Part shown: positions 26,540 to 35,804 of the stretch, in pieces
Layout of the letters: the number at the start of each line of letters is the position of its first letter
Position numbering within the stretch: position 1 is the stretch's first letter
Origin: Bacillota bacterium
GTDB lineage: Bacteria; Bacillota; Clostridia; Acetivibrionales; DSM-1351
Length of the DNA stretch: 41,982 nt
Assembly (NCBI GenBank): GCA_023412275.1
Contig: JAEYNY010000172.1
Coordinates: 1 to 41,982 of the forward strand
Reading direction: 5' to 3'
The notes under the pieces: model-generated
The model's input: only the letters and a program-made list of their open reading frames with translations
What the model was told of the DNA's origin: nothing
Database searches by the model: none
Program-made: the position numbers and the translations under genes

Positions 26540-26583
26540 AAGGGTGCGTTTTGAAAATTTAATTCAAAGACGGCACCCTTTTT
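26540..26583 (+). terminator. Rho-independent terminator after the secreted protein gene
   Basis: AAGGGTGC at 26540-26547 pairs with GCACCCTT at 26573-26580; an inner TTTGAA/TTCAAA stem extends it. A T run follows. Confidence 0.85.
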
Positions 26584-26607
26584 CAGCTTATAATCGCCGA
26601 AGTTATC

Positions 26608-27171
26608 TTAAAATATCTGTCCTAATATAGTATTTAGAAAAATAAATGCAAAAGCTATTCCTAAACAAATAAAAAAGTTTCCTTTTTTTGATGAAATGTT
26701 CTTTTTAAAGACATTGTATACTTGATTATTGTTAAGATACAAAAGTGCTATAATTGCTATAGCAGAAACATATAAACAGTTTAAAATAAAGTCAAAATCT
26801 TTTATATGCAGGATATCCTCACTAATTCCTAAGACAAAAAATTTAGTATATACCCCGAATATGAAAGTAACAATTTTTTGTATTAATAAAAATAAGAAGA
26901 ATGATACACTTAACGACCATGACCAACTTTTCCACTTCAAGCAACCAATACCTGCAATAATATTGGTTAAAATTAAAATTGCAGAAATTGCTATTGATAT
27001 ATATGTCGCCATATCTATTACAACGTTATTAATAATTTCGTCATTAGAAAGTAGACTATTTCTTATATTTATAATCTCTTGAAGTATATAGAAGACAGCA
27101 ATAATAAAGTGTGCTATTGCTAAAAACCTATTTGAATTTTTTGACCTGTTAATTTCGGTATAACTATTCAT
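26608..27171 (-). CDS. Multi-pass membrane protein of unknown function
   Basis: A 187-residue protein with about five hydrophobic segments: residues 16-35, 52-75, 82-105, 127-147 and 164-185. A short polar N-terminus (MNSYTEINRSKNSNR) precedes them. I recognise no family. ATG follows AAAGGGGC. It stands alone, convergent with the secreted protein gene. Base composition is very AT-rich. Confidence 0.7.
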   Translation of the reverse strand: MNSYTEINRSKNSNRFLAIAHFIIAVFYILQEIINIRNSLLSNDEIINNVVIDMATYISIAISAILILTNIIAGIGCLKWKSWSWSLSVSFFLFLLIQKIVTFIFGVYTKFFVLGISEDILHIKDFDFILNCLYVSAIAIIALLYLNNNQVYNVFKKNISSKKGNFFICLGIAFAFIFLNTILGQIF

Positions 27172-27360
27172 TTTGATTTGCCCCTTTTAAATTTTATTTC
27201 ATACAAATAAATTAATAACACAATGTGACATTTTTTGACATATGCATAATTATAATGCAGTATATAAATTTATGCAAATAAAAGATTGGCTCACACATTT
27301 TGACATATATTACACAGAGTGATAGTTTTTAATATATAAATATATGGATAAGGAGAAATA

Positions 27361-27861
27361 ATTAACTGCATTTTACTTATAGTAATGATTTCATTTGTGG
27401 TTTTGAGCTTTGCTATAGCATTTTTAGCAATTAAAAAGAAATTTTTAGCATATGCAATAATGGTATTGGTGTTATTTTGGGGAGTACTGGGCATTGCTGG
27501 ATTTAGATACCTTACCAATCATCAATTTAGGGTATCTGTTGATTTGAAATTTAGGTATGCAACTCAACATGAACATTTAACAGATAAGAATATTCCTTCT
27601 CTCCCTTTGCCAGATAGTAGCTCTTTGGCTTATAGGTATTCAGATGAGGGAACAACCTATTGTACTACTTTAGACAAAGACCAGATTATTAGTTATTTTA
27701 AGCAAATATGCGATAAGGGTACTTTTGCAAAGGATTTATTTAGTACAGATGAAAAAGAAAAGTTTAAGTTTAATTATAAAAACATACCTTTTTCAGTAGT
27801 TATTGTGAGAAGTATTAACCCAAAGGGAAATTATATTTATATTGATTCAAATACAAATTAA
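27361..27861 (+). CDS. Small membrane-anchored protein, possible ATT start
   Basis: A protein of about 166 residues (158 if started at the ATG at 27385). Two adjacent hydrophobic segments lie in the first 45 residues, and a soluble domain of about 115 residues follows (YRYSDEGTTYCTTLDKDQIISYFKQI, then YKNIPFSVVIVRSINPKGNYIYID). The ATG has no ribosome site. AAGGAG at 27350-27355 precedes an in-frame ATT at 27361 and the reading frame is open between, so an ATT start is possible. No family is recognised. A terminator follows the stop. Confidence 0.6.
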   Translation: MNCILLIVMISFVVLSFAIAFLAIKKKFLAYAIMVLVLFWGVLGIAGFRYLTNHQFRVSVDLKFRYATQHEHLTDKNIPSLPLPDSSSLAYRYSDEGTTYCTTLDKDQIISYFKQICDKGTFAKDLFSTDEKEKFKFNYKNIPFSVVIVRSINPKGNYIYIDSNTN

Positions 27862-27864
27862 CAA

Positions 27865-27902
27865 AAGAGCCACTGCATTAAACTTAATCCAGTGACTCTT
27901 CT
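27865..27902 (+). terminator. Terminator between opposing genes
   Basis: AAGAGCCACTG at 27865-27875 pairs with CAGTGACTCTT at 27890-27900 with one mismatch. T-rich sequence is limited. It may also end the chemotaxis gene from the other side. Confidence 0.65.
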
Positions 27903-27974
27903 GAGTAAGTGTTACCCCTCACACGATTATTATTAGATACATAAAACTATTTACACCGTTCTTATATATACAAG

Positions 27975-29660
27975 TTAAATTTTAAAAATTGCTATTGAGG
28001 ATTGCAACTCATCAGCAAGTTCTGCTAATGATTGTGCGGAAGATGTGATCTCTTCCATTGTTGCAACCTGTTCCTCATTTGCAGCAGAATTGTCCTGACT
28101 TAATATTGCCCCTTCTTCTGCCGCTTTTTTAATTATTTCAGAAATTGAGACGATTGCTTCACTTTGCGATGAAACAAGGTCTATAGAGGTCATTACATCC
28201 TTAACCTTACTATTCACATTTGTTACGTCGTCTTTGATAGCTTGAAATGTTTCAGCAACATGCTGCGTTTTTGCAAACCCATCTTTAACCTTCTCATTTC
28301 CTTTATTAATTGATATAACAGCATTTTCTGTTTCACTTTGAATTTCCTTGACAAATTGAGCTATTTGGGTGGCTGAAACTTTAGACTGTTCAGCAAGCTT
28401 GCGAATCTCTTCTGCAACAACAGCAAACCCTTTACCTTGCTCACCTGCACGGGCTGCTTCGATTGCAGCATTCAGCGCAAGAAGATTTGTCTGTTCTGTA
28501 ATGCCTGTAATAATCTCAACAATGTTTCCAATTTCTTTTGAGTGTTCTCCCAACTTCCTAATTACTGTTTCAGAATCACTGACAGTTGATGTTATATCAT
28601 TCATTTGTGCAACAACGTCATTGACCGTGATAATCCCATGTTCAGAAGCTGAAAAAGCCTTGTCTGACAAAGTGTACATCTCTTTACTATTTTCAGAAAT
28701 TTGCTGTATATTTATAGACATTTCCTTTATTGTATCGGTTGAATGTTGAATACTCCCCAACTGCTCTTCAGCCCCTGAAGCACTTTTTTGAGTAGCTTCA
28801 GCAATCTGCTCATTTGCTTTTGTACATTGTTCGGCACTGGCGGTTAATTCTTCTGAAGAAGCGGCAACCTGTGTGGATACGTCACTTACTTTTGATAGTA
28901 TATCTCTCATATTAGTAACCATTTTGTTTAAAGAAGTTACCAATACACCGATTTCATCCTTACTTTTAATTTTCAAAGTATCAACCGTCAAATCTCCATC
29001 AGATATTCGGTGCAGTGTGTCTGTAACTTTCTTTACCGGTGTTGATATGCTCCTGATCAATAGGTACGATATTACTATAGTAGCAAGAATAGCAATTATG
29101 CTAATTACTACAATTAGAATGTTACTCTTGTCTTGCACATTTATAACATCGTTCCAAGCATCATTTGTTAATTTGTCTATATCCTTTTTGATTTTATCAT
29201 GAGATTCACGATAGCTGTCAAATAGCAGTTTGCCATCCCCGACTCTTGTACGTGCCTCTTCTAAATTCCCCTGCTTGGCAAGAGAAATCTGTGAATCAAA
29301 ATATTTTTCAATAGCATCAATTTTCGGTTTAGCTTCTGCTATAAGCCCCGCCATAATCGGGTGACCATCCAGTCGAGACTCAATTTCTTTTAATTTTATC
29401 CTAATATCACCTTTCCCTAAATTGTATGGATCGAGAAACTTTTCATCCCCTGACACAAGATACCCACGTACTCCGGTTTCTTCATTAACTAACGCTGTTA
29501 ATAATCCATCTGCTGCGTAACCTATTGGAATAGCATCTGTAATAAGATTTTCTGCCTGCCCTCTTAAGGAGCTGGTTGCATAAATGCTTGTTCCAACGAT
29601 TGCTGTCATTAATACTAATACTAATACATAACTTGTGATGAGTTTTCGTGCTACTGACAT
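27975..29660 (-). CDS. Methyl-accepting chemotaxis protein
   Basis: A 561-residue transmembrane chemoreceptor. TM1 is at about residues 9-30. A helical extracellular sensor of about 155 residues with a CHASE3/four-helix-bundle look follows (EETGVRGYLVSGDEKFLDPY). TM2 is at about 185-207, then HAMP to about 262 and the long signalling coiled coil with the hairpin tip EQTNLLALNAAIEAARAGEQGKGFAVVAEEIRKLAEQS (spread over about 38 residues). It relays ligand binding to CheA/CheW. ATG at 29660 is chosen since GGAGG precedes it by seven bases; an in-frame start at 29735 lacks one. No chemotaxis partners are near by, so it is an orphan receptor. Confidence 0.95.
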   Translation of the reverse strand: MSVARKLITSYVLVLVLMTAIVGTSIYATSSLRGQAENLITDAIPIGYAADGLLTALVNEETGVRGYLVSGDEKFLDPYNLGKGDIRIKLKEIESRLDGHPIMAGLIAEAKPKIDAIEKYFDSQISLAKQGNLEEARTRVGDGKLLFDSYRESHDKIKKDIDKLTNDAWNDVINVQDKSNILIVVISIIAILATIVISYLLIRSISTPVKKVTDTLHRISDGDLTVDTLKIKSKDEIGVLVTSLNKMVTNMRDILSKVSDVSTQVAASSEELTASAEQCTKANEQIAEATQKSASGAEEQLGSIQHSTDTIKEMSINIQQISENSKEMYTLSDKAFSASEHGIITVNDVVAQMNDITSTVSDSETVIRKLGEHSKEIGNIVEIITGITEQTNLLALNAAIEAARAGEQGKGFAVVAEEIRKLAEQSKVSATQIAQFVKEIQSETENAVISINKGNEKVKDGFAKTQHVAETFQAIKDDVTNVNSKVKDVMTSIDLVSSQSEAIVSISEIIKKAAEEGAILSQDNSAANEEQVATMEEITSSAQSLAELADELQSSIAIFKI

Positions 29661-29894
29661 TGGTGTTCCTCCATAAGGCATAATATTTTTTTCTGTGAAG
29701 ATATAAAGCTTCAAAGTAATTATCGGTAAATTCATATATTATGTTAACTTAATTTTATGAGGAGGAAATATTACCAGGTAATACATAGAAAGAAGTTATT
29801 TTTAGTGTTATATTGATGAAAGTACAAACGTTTTCTATGTTGGCATTGTAAATGCTAATGTAGAACCAAATTTATATTTTCATTGAAAAACATA

Positions 29895-29925
29895 TTGACT
29901 CTTGGGTAACCCAAAGATGTAATCT
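29895..29925 (+). promoter_or_regulatory. MerR-type promoter with operator in a 19-bp spacer
   Basis: TTGACT at 29895-29900 and TAATCT at 29920-29925 are 19 bp apart, the over-long spacing typical of MerR-family promoters. The perfect dyad TTGGGT-A-ACCCAA (29902-29914) lies in the spacer. The regulator pseudogene starts about 50 bases downstream, so this was its autoregulated promoter. The rest of 29661-29894 holds nothing I can assign. Confidence 0.75.
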
Positions 29926-29977
29926 AAAAACAGACGTCAGGGGTGTACACCTATAAAGTCTGTTGGGAGATGGTTTC

Positions 29978-30646
29978 ATGTTTAAAATAGAGATGAAATT
30001 GCAAATGTCTTGAAAAACGATGTTTCTGTGACTTTATTGCTAGATATGCTTGAAAACAAAGCCAAATCTCTTGAAGCCGCTTTATCCGATGAATACAGCA
30101 GGCTTGAACGTCTCCATACTAATATTTTTATGATAAAGAATGGAGGTATTCCCCAAATGAACGAGATATCAATTAAAAAAATAGAACCAATCCTTATAGC
30201 TTCAATTCGCAAGATTTTTCCCAAAAAAGGGTTTGACGAAAATCTTGAAAAAATGTGGCCAGCAGTAAACAGTTACATTGAAGAACAGGGCGTTAGACGC
30301 ACAATCCCCTGCTTAATGCTTTATCATTCAGGTTGGTGGGATTTAAAACAATGTAATTTCAAGTATGATGACCAAAACCTTGATGTGGAAGTAGCTGAAC
30401 CTGTTACAAAATCATTTATAGGCAATGGTGAAGTTCATGTGTATGAGCTTCCATCAGTTGAAAAGATGGCATGTATTGTTCACCATGGCTCTTTTTCAAC
30501 GATTAGTAAAACTTTTGATTTTTGAGTGGATGAAACAAAATAGCTATCAAGCTGATGGCCCAATTAGGGAGATATATCATAAAGGCGACTGGGCTACTAA
30601 TAATCCTGATGAGTATATAACTGAGGTGCAAGTACCAATTAAGTAA
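29978..30646 (+). pseudogene. MerR-family regulator with GyrI-like domain, broken
   Basis: Remnant of a MerR regulator of the BmrR/TipA type. ATG at 29978 opens with MFKI, the usual MerR start, but most of the DNA-binding domain (roughly 50-60 residues) is missing. Sequence resumes in another frame as DEIANVLKNDVSVTLLLDML and the dimer coiled coil (NKAKSLEAALSDEYSRLERL). A GyrI-like ligand domain follows (ISIKKIEPILIASIRKIF, then TIPCLMLYHSGWW). The frame is lost at about 30520 in a T-rich run and continues in the next frame as FEWMKQNSYQADGPIREIY to TAA at 30644. It cannot make a working regulator. Its promoter is intact. Confidence 0.82.
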
Positions 30647-30717
30647 CACTTGCTAGTAGATTCTCTCTGTAGTTTGCAATTTTATTGAATATAAAAGCGG
30701 GCACATTTTTATAACAG

Positions 30718-30752
30718 AAAGAGTGGCAAGGTATAAACCTTAACCACTCTTT
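30718..30752 (+). terminator. Terminator hairpin after the MerR pseudogene
   Basis: AAAGAGTGG at 30718-30726 pairs perfectly with CCACTCTTT at 30744-30752; an inner AAGGT/ACCTT stem extends it. It could serve both strands. Confidence 0.75.
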
Positions 30753-30824
30753 ACAGTATGAATTATAAAAAACTGTCACAGCGAACCCTTCGTTATAAAA
30801 AATAGTGTTCTCATACGTCCTGTT

Positions 30825-30872
30825 TGGCGAAGAGAGGGATTCGAACCCTCGGTGAGTGTTACCCACACGATT
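30825..30872 (-). pseudogene. 3' fragment of a class II (Ser-like) tRNA gene
   Basis: On the - strand the sequence shows a long variable arm (GTGTGGGTAACACTCACC), a perfect T arm GAGGG-TTCGAAT-CCCTC and TCTTCGCCA. This matches the 3' half of a tRNA-Ser, with the acceptor end slightly altered and no 5' half at higher coordinates. A truncated 3' tRNA end is the usual scar of a site-specific integration, so it probably marks one edge of the island to the right. Confidence 0.6.
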
Positions 30873-30925
30873 TTAGGAGTTACGTTACATTTATTATTTA
30901 GAATTATTAAGCTATATCTTTCATT

Positions 30926-31768
30926 TTAATGTGATTCAGAAATTTTAGGCGTGGAAAATTTCTTTGATACGATTTCTACTATACTATTATATTTATCCGC
31001 TAAATTCTGATCATAAGTCATTATGAATGTATTTTTTGAACCAACTCCAACAACTTCTTTTAAATATTTTATGTTACCATCTTCAATCCATGATAATACA
31101 TACCAATTATCACTTAGGTACTTATATGCAATTTTACTTTTTATTTTATTAATAGAATTGTTATAAGAGCTTTGTGCTGTTTCGTTTAAGATGTTATTAC
31201 TACCATATACCAATATTTCTGCTTTGTCTGATTTGGATACAATTTTTGCACCATCTCCATTATCCGCTGTTTCCATTACTTTAAAACTTTTTGGATAATA
31301 GATAGAAAACCCATACCTTCCGTTCGAATAAGTGTTATACTCCATATTACTTGAAGAACTAGATATTGCCTCTTGCAATGTTTCATTAGTTTCCATATTG
31401 TTCATTTCCTCATTGTAACTGGAATTAGTTTTATTTTTTACTTTAGAAGGTATAGAAGGTAAGGAAGTTTTTATTTCTTGTAAGATATCTAATGGAATAA
31501 AATTATTAAATATCCCAATAACTTTGAGCGTTTTTTCACCACTTATATTAGTATCAAACACTGAAAAGAAGACATAGTTATGGGTTTTTGTATAAGAATC
31601 AATTATTGTACCTCCGGCAAGTGCAACTATTCCTTGAACTAGTATATTATCGTTTTGTTCTGATACTTGTTCCTTTAGCCAATTTGAATATTCACTTTTG
31701 CTAGGGTTACAAATAGCCATAACTATCAGTAAGAATGCGATAATTATTAAAAAAGATAACTTTTTCAT
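30926..31768 (-). CDS. DUF4359-containing secreted or membrane-anchored protein
   Basis: A 280-residue protein. The N-terminus is a hydrophobic signal or anchor (MKKLSFLIIIAFLLIVMAIC). Residues about 25-100 resemble DUF4359: SNWLKEQ, then NYVFFSVFDTNISGEKTLKVIGIFNNFIPL. A Ser/Asn-rich linker leads to a C-terminal domain at about 145-275 starting YSNGRYGFSIYYPKSFKV, a pattern seen in PsbP-like or DUF1795-like secreted domains. The function is unknown. It faces the tRNA fragment and is the first gene on the island side. AT-rich like its neighbours. Confidence 0.72.
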   Translation of the reverse strand: MKKLSFLIIIAFLLIVMAICNPSKSEYSNWLKEQVSEQNDNILVQGIVALAGGTIIDSYTKTHNYVFFSVFDTNISGEKTLKVIGIFNNFIPLDILQEIKTSLPSIPSKVKNKTNSSYNEEMNNMETNETLQEAISSSSSNMEYNTYSNGRYGFSIYYPKSFKVMETADNGDGAKIVSKSDKAEILVYGSNNILNETAQSSYNNSINKIKSKIAYKYLSDNWYVLSWIEDGNIKYLKEVVGVGSKNTFIMTYDQNLADKYNSIVEIVSKKFSTPKISESH

Positions 31769-31924
31769 TTTATTATTTACCTCTTAATATTATTCAGACC
31801 TTTATTTAAGCCATAATTCAGACTTTTATTTATGCTTCCTTCAAACACTTATGCTATTGATGGTTAGAAATTTTTTAAAAGTGTAGATTTTTTAGAATTT
31901 ATTATATGTTATGAATAAATATAA

Positions 31925-33910
31925 TCACACAGTAAGACCATTTAATAAGACACAACCATCTTTTTCCTTATCAATTTCTTTTTCGATAGTTCGTTTAAGC
32001 TCAATGCATTTTTTTATATTAAATACATGAAATTTTCTTAACATAATAATATTATTCACTACAGTAAAATTAGTTTTACTATTTAAATAATTATCTGGAG
32101 AATCATCTAAGTAGATGTCAAAATCTTTTTTCAATGATAATTTTCTATTGGAGGCTTCCTTCTGAATATTTTCATAGATAAATGATTCCTTTTTTCCAAA
32201 TAATATTTTTTGAAGTTCGTTTACATAACTTCCTGTTACTCCCATATAGCATTTTTCCGCAATAAAAAGTGAGATATTTTTTTGACTATTTAGTTTTTCT
32301 GATAATGCATTGAAAAGTGCACTCAAAATATCTTTTGTTTTTGTTTTATCGATTGTAATATTGTTAGTGAAAAAATAAATTTCACCAAAGGTTAGTGTTT
32401 TCCGTAGGTGGATCTCTTTAACATCAATATTACTGTTGTTAAAATTTTTATATGATAGATTATAATAATTTATAAAATCAGAAATTACATGGTATATTAT
32501 AACTCGCCTAAAGGTTTTATAATCAGCATCATAACACAAGTCAATTACATTAGAGTACTTGGAATTATCATCATTTATACATAGTGCCTTTAAAATTTTT
32601 GATTCCATATCTTTTGAATCTGAACAAATAAATTCAGCTGTAAAGTAGTCTTGTATAGATTTATGAGCCCATTTATAATTTAATCCGACCTTATTAAAAA
32701 AAGGAACTGATTTTATCAAATCGTCTAAATAAGAACTTTCTGAAAAAATTATTCCTGTATTAAAATCTTTTGCACTTTTAATATGGCTAATTATTTCATC
32801 TTTTGAAAACTCTATTTTACCTGCTTTGAAAGTAAAATATCCAACTGCTCTTAAAATCTTATGAAAATTGTCTATATCTAAACCACAGGCTTTAGTTCGC
32901 TTAAAATGACCCTTTGTAAAATCGTGACTTTCATAAAGAGAATCGTACACTTGCCTATAAAAAGTTCTCTTATTTAAAGGAATATCTGGCTTAAAATCAA
33001 AAGCTTTATACAATAGGGATACCAACATTGGATTAGCTAGAAATTCTTTAACATTTTTATATGTATTGGGTTCTTTGATTTTTTTTATTAATAAATCGGA
33101 TAACTTTCCGTCCTTACTATCATATTTTTTTAATAACTCGTAGGCTTCTTCACTTTTTAATGGTTTAATAGTAAATTTTTGAAAACTACCAAATGACGCT
33201 AAAGATGATTCTGGTCTTGACGACATAATAAAATAGTTTTTATTTGCATTTAAAATTAAATTATGTATATCCTGTTCAACATACTCTTTCTCTTTTTCTG
33301 GTATTTCATCAAATCCATCTAGGAAAAATATAAAATCACCAGACTTAATTATTTCTAAGATGAAATCTTTATTAAAATTGCTATTATAACCGTTCAATTC
33401 ATTCAATAATTCATCCAAAATTGGTTTATCTTTACTTAACTTTCTTAGTTCAATAAAAATAGGTATACCTTCATTCTTTTTTATGCATGATAAAAATAGG
33501 CATTTTAGGAGAGTTGATTTCCCCATCCCTGCTGTATCTGTGATTAGGATTTTTTTATAAAAAGGAGCAAAACTTTCATGATATTCATCTATCTTAAAAA
33601 CCTTAGTCTCTGGTCCAATTTTTGATGTTTTCAAACTACACTCAACATGTAAAGGATAGTATAAGTCATCAAATCTCATTTGTTCATTTTGAAAAACTAT
33701 GGTATTCATGTAGCTATAGTATTCATAGGATTTGATTAGATAATCTTCAAATTTCGTTCCTAATGAAATATAATCATCGATATTCTTTCTAGTTTCACAT
33801 TTTCTATATAATCTTTCTATTTTGGGAAGTAACCATATATCGATTATTTTTTTTATGAAAGGACTAGCTATGGTAGCAATATCCTTGGTAATACTTAAGC
33901 TTTCACTCAT
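31925..33910 (-). CDS. NACHT-domain NTPase (STAND family)
   Basis: A 661-residue protein. Residues 1-100 are helical. The NACHT NTPase follows: Walker A DTAGMGKST at about 125-133, Walker B FFLDGFDE at 195-202, and the sensor stretch IMSSRPES. The winged-helix part comes next (FHKILRAVGYFTFKAGKIEFS, then WAHKSIQDYFTAEFI, the usual NACHT C-terminal mark). The last 200 residues are helical and unassigned, without clear leucine-rich or TPR repeats. Bacterial NACHT proteins often act in phage defence by sensing a phage component and triggering cell shutdown. Its setting next to a restriction system supports that, as inference. ATG at 33910 follows TGGAG; an ATG at 33928 has no ribosome site. Very AT-rich. 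Confidence 0.85.
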   Translation of the reverse strand: MSESLSITKDIATIASPFIKKIIDIWLLPKIERLYRKCETRKNIDDYISLGTKFEDYLIKSYEYYSYMNTIVFQNEQMRFDDLYYPLHVECSLKTSKIGPETKVFKIDEYHESFAPFYKKILITDTAGMGKSTLLKCLFLSCIKKNEGIPIFIELRKLSKDKPILDELLNELNGYNSNFNKDFILEIIKSGDFIFFLDGFDEIPEKEKEYVEQDIHNLILNANKNYFIMSSRPESSLASFGSFQKFTIKPLKSEEAYELLKKYDSKDGKLSDLLIKKIKEPNTYKNVKEFLANPMLVSLLYKAFDFKPDIPLNKRTFYRQVYDSLYESHDFTKGHFKRTKACGLDIDNFHKILRAVGYFTFKAGKIEFSKDEIISHIKSAKDFNTGIIFSESSYLDDLIKSVPFFNKVGLNYKWAHKSIQDYFTAEFICSDSKDMESKILKALCINDDNSKYSNVIDLCYDADYKTFRRVIIYHVISDFINYYNLSYKNFNNSNIDVKEIHLRKTLTFGEIYFFTNNITIDKTKTKDILSALFNALSEKLNSQKNISLFIAEKCYMGVTGSYVNELQKILFGKKESFIYENIQKEASNRKLSLKKDFDIYLDDSPDNYLNSKTNFTVVNNIIMLRKFHVFNIKKCIELKRTIEKEIDKEKDGCVLLNGLTV

Positions 33911-34019
33911 ACTATTTTCACTCCACATAATTTGGTTAATAGTAAAATAATTCTACATTTTATATTAAATTCCTTTATAAGTATTCATATATTTTAATTT
34001 TACTTTTCCAGTAAACCTT

Positions 34020-34405
34020 TCAATCAATGTTAAAAGTTACAAATCCAATAGTAATTTCTTTAAATAAAAGCCATATCTCTGGCTTGCCCGACTTCTTGAA
34101 TTGTTCTAATGCAACAAAGTATTCTTCTTCTGTTCCAGAAGAATATTTTCCTGAGTCTGTTCCCCACTTTTCCCAAAGTGCCATAATAAAGAGGTCACAT
34201 TCAATTAGGTCAGCGTTTATTAATTCTTGTGGCCTTCCTACACTGGGCAGAGTTTCCTCCCAACCTATAGCTTCGAGGTGATACTCCATTGAATGAGATT
34301 TTAATTTATTTACTTCTGTAATAGTGTCAACGAATATTCCCCTCTCAGTTTTTAAATCCCCAGGAGATGCTATGAAAATTCTTTTTGTTGGTATGTTTTT
34401 ATCAT
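34020..34405 (-). pseudogene. DUF4062 protein, frameshifted and truncated
   Basis: The - strand encodes a DUF4062-like domain reading KRIFIASPGDLKTERGIF, then GRPQELINADLIECDLFIMALW and TEEEYFVALEQF. The only ATG with a ribosome site (GGAG, ATG at 34405) is one frame off. Adding one base after it would give MDKNIPTKRIFIASPGDL, so a single-base deletion directly after the start is likely. The 3' end departs from the family after PEIWLLFKEI and stops early at 34020. An open frame of 89 codons remains from 34289. DUF4062 often sits at the N-terminus of STAND NTPases; here it lies 109 bases before the NACHT gene on the same strand. Confidence 0.7.
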
Positions 34406-34779
34406 AAAAACTCCTATAGGCGTAAAATTAAAATTTGAATAACAGTTCTCATCTAAAGAGTATGGTTATATTATAAACATTTTGGAAGATATTTACCATA
34501 TATGTTAACAACGATACTTTTAATTTCCATTGATAAAACAACTCACCTCATATGAATTTTTCTCACTAACAAATCTTTAAAAATACTTTAATATATCAAT
34601 CAGTATTTGGGGTATTCTTTTATTCCCTACGATGATGAGGGTAGATAAATAGGAAGCGTAAAATAAGGATTTGTGGTGAATTCGAAACAAAATTCACACC
34701 TAATTTATACCTAAATATTGAAAAGTGATAGAAAGTGACACAGAGCGAGTGGTTATATGATTATTGGCTCTTTTAATAA
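34406..34779. other. Intergenic region, no feature seen
   Basis: A 374-base AT-rich stretch between the DUF4062 remnant and the restriction gene promoter. I see no reading frame, RNA or strong hairpin in it. Fragments such as CCTATAGG at its start are too short to interpret. Confidence 0.5.
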
Positions 34780-34809
34780 TTGGCTAAACAAAGATTTATT
34801 TAGTATAAT
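34780..34809 (+). promoter_or_regulatory. Promoter of the restriction-modification genes
   Basis: TTGGCT at 34780-34785 and a perfect TATAAT at 34804-34809, 18 bp apart and 35 bases before the endonuclease ATG. Confidence 0.7.
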
Positions 34810-34844
34810 AAATCAAAGAATATAATGAGTTAGGGGGAAGAAAA

Positions 34845-35795
34845 ATGCTTAACAAGGCGGTAACAAAGGCAGAAGATTTAGTAACAACACATGAACAAAC
34901 CCGTGCAGGTTTTATCAGCATAGCTCTTGAAAAGAATCATATAGGCGATCCATATGTAAAAAATGCAATTGTATTTAAGAGTATGGTTGCAGAAACAAAG
35001 CAACCAGAGGATTTTTTAACGATGCCACAGATTAGACCATTTTTATTGAGTGCTTCTGGACTTTCAGAAAAATCTTTGGCATATTTGGACGAAAATGACA
35101 GAACAAAAGCGATTGAGGAATTAATTAAGAATTTTTTAAAGCCAGCAGGAAATGCATATATAGATGAAACCATATATAGATATTTGCTCACCAAAGGAGA
35201 TGCTGTAGGAGGAAGCATTAGAAATCGTATAGGTGATTTGGGTCAGGAAAAATTGATCAGGTATATCTTGTCTTGTATGAATGTTCAGGGAATATCATAT
35301 GATTATATGAAGAATGAAAGACCGTTTACTTGGAGAAAACAATCAGTGAATGATGTAGATGTTGAAAAGAACATGAAAGCATTGCACTGGACAAATTCAA
35401 AGGGAGATCGAGTGTTAGGCTTTAATTTGGGTATTCCATTAGTAGGAAACAATGTGGATATTTGTCTATTTGAGGGAAGCACAACTGAATATGATAGAGG
35501 AAGAATAGTAAACAAGCCAGATAAAGTAATTATGTTGGGGGAACTAAAAGGTGGAATAGATCCGGCTGGAGCAGATGAACATTGGAAAACAGCAATTTCT
35601 GCATTAGAGAGAATTAGAACAAGCTTTACAGGGGGTGGATTCAATATTGAAGAATCTTTTGTTGGAGCTGCTATTGAAAATGCTATGGCAAAGGAAATAT
35701 ATACCAAACTTAATGAAGATACACTTGGAAATGCAGCAAACTTAAATAGTGATGATCAGATGGTAGAATATTGCAATTGGTTGCTAGAAATGTAG
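34845..35795 (+). CDS. AvaI/BsoBI-family type II restriction endonuclease
   Basis: A 316-residue restriction enzyme closely resembling BsoBI, which cuts CYCGRG. The resemblance runs over the full length: RAGFISIALEKN, NFLKPAGNAYIDETIYRYLL, then PLVGNNVDICLF and LGELKGGIDPAGADEHWKTA. Catalytic residues correspond to D205, E233 and K235, each seven lower than the BsoBI numbers D212, E240 and K242 as I recall them. The same recognition sequence is therefore expected. It appears intact. ATG follows GGGGGAAG. The methyltransferase gene begins nine bases after its stop. Confidence 0.95.
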   Translation: MLNKAVTKAEDLVTTHEQTRAGFISIALEKNHIGDPYVKNAIVFKSMVAETKQPEDFLTMPQIRPFLLSASGLSEKSLAYLDENDRTKAIEELIKNFLKPAGNAYIDETIYRYLLTKGDAVGGSIRNRIGDLGQEKLIRYILSCMNVQGISYDYMKNERPFTWRKQSVNDVDVEKNMKALHWTNSKGDRVLGFNLGIPLVGNNVDICLFEGSTTEYDRGRIVNKPDKVIMLGELKGGIDPAGADEHWKTAISALERIRTSFTGGGFNIEESFVGAAIENAMAKEIYTKLNEDTLGNAANLNSDDQMVEYCNWLLEM

Positions 35796-35804
35796 GTGTA
35801 ATTA

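Noticed and set aside
27225..27320. Two direct TTGACATAT copies as promoters of the small membrane protein gene
   Set aside because: Neither has a convincing -10 element at 16-18 bases, so I did not list a promoter.
30639..30866. 75-codon - strand frame covering the tRNA fragment
   Set aside because: Its start lies inside the tRNA remnant and the terminator hairpin is within it; it is not a protein gene.
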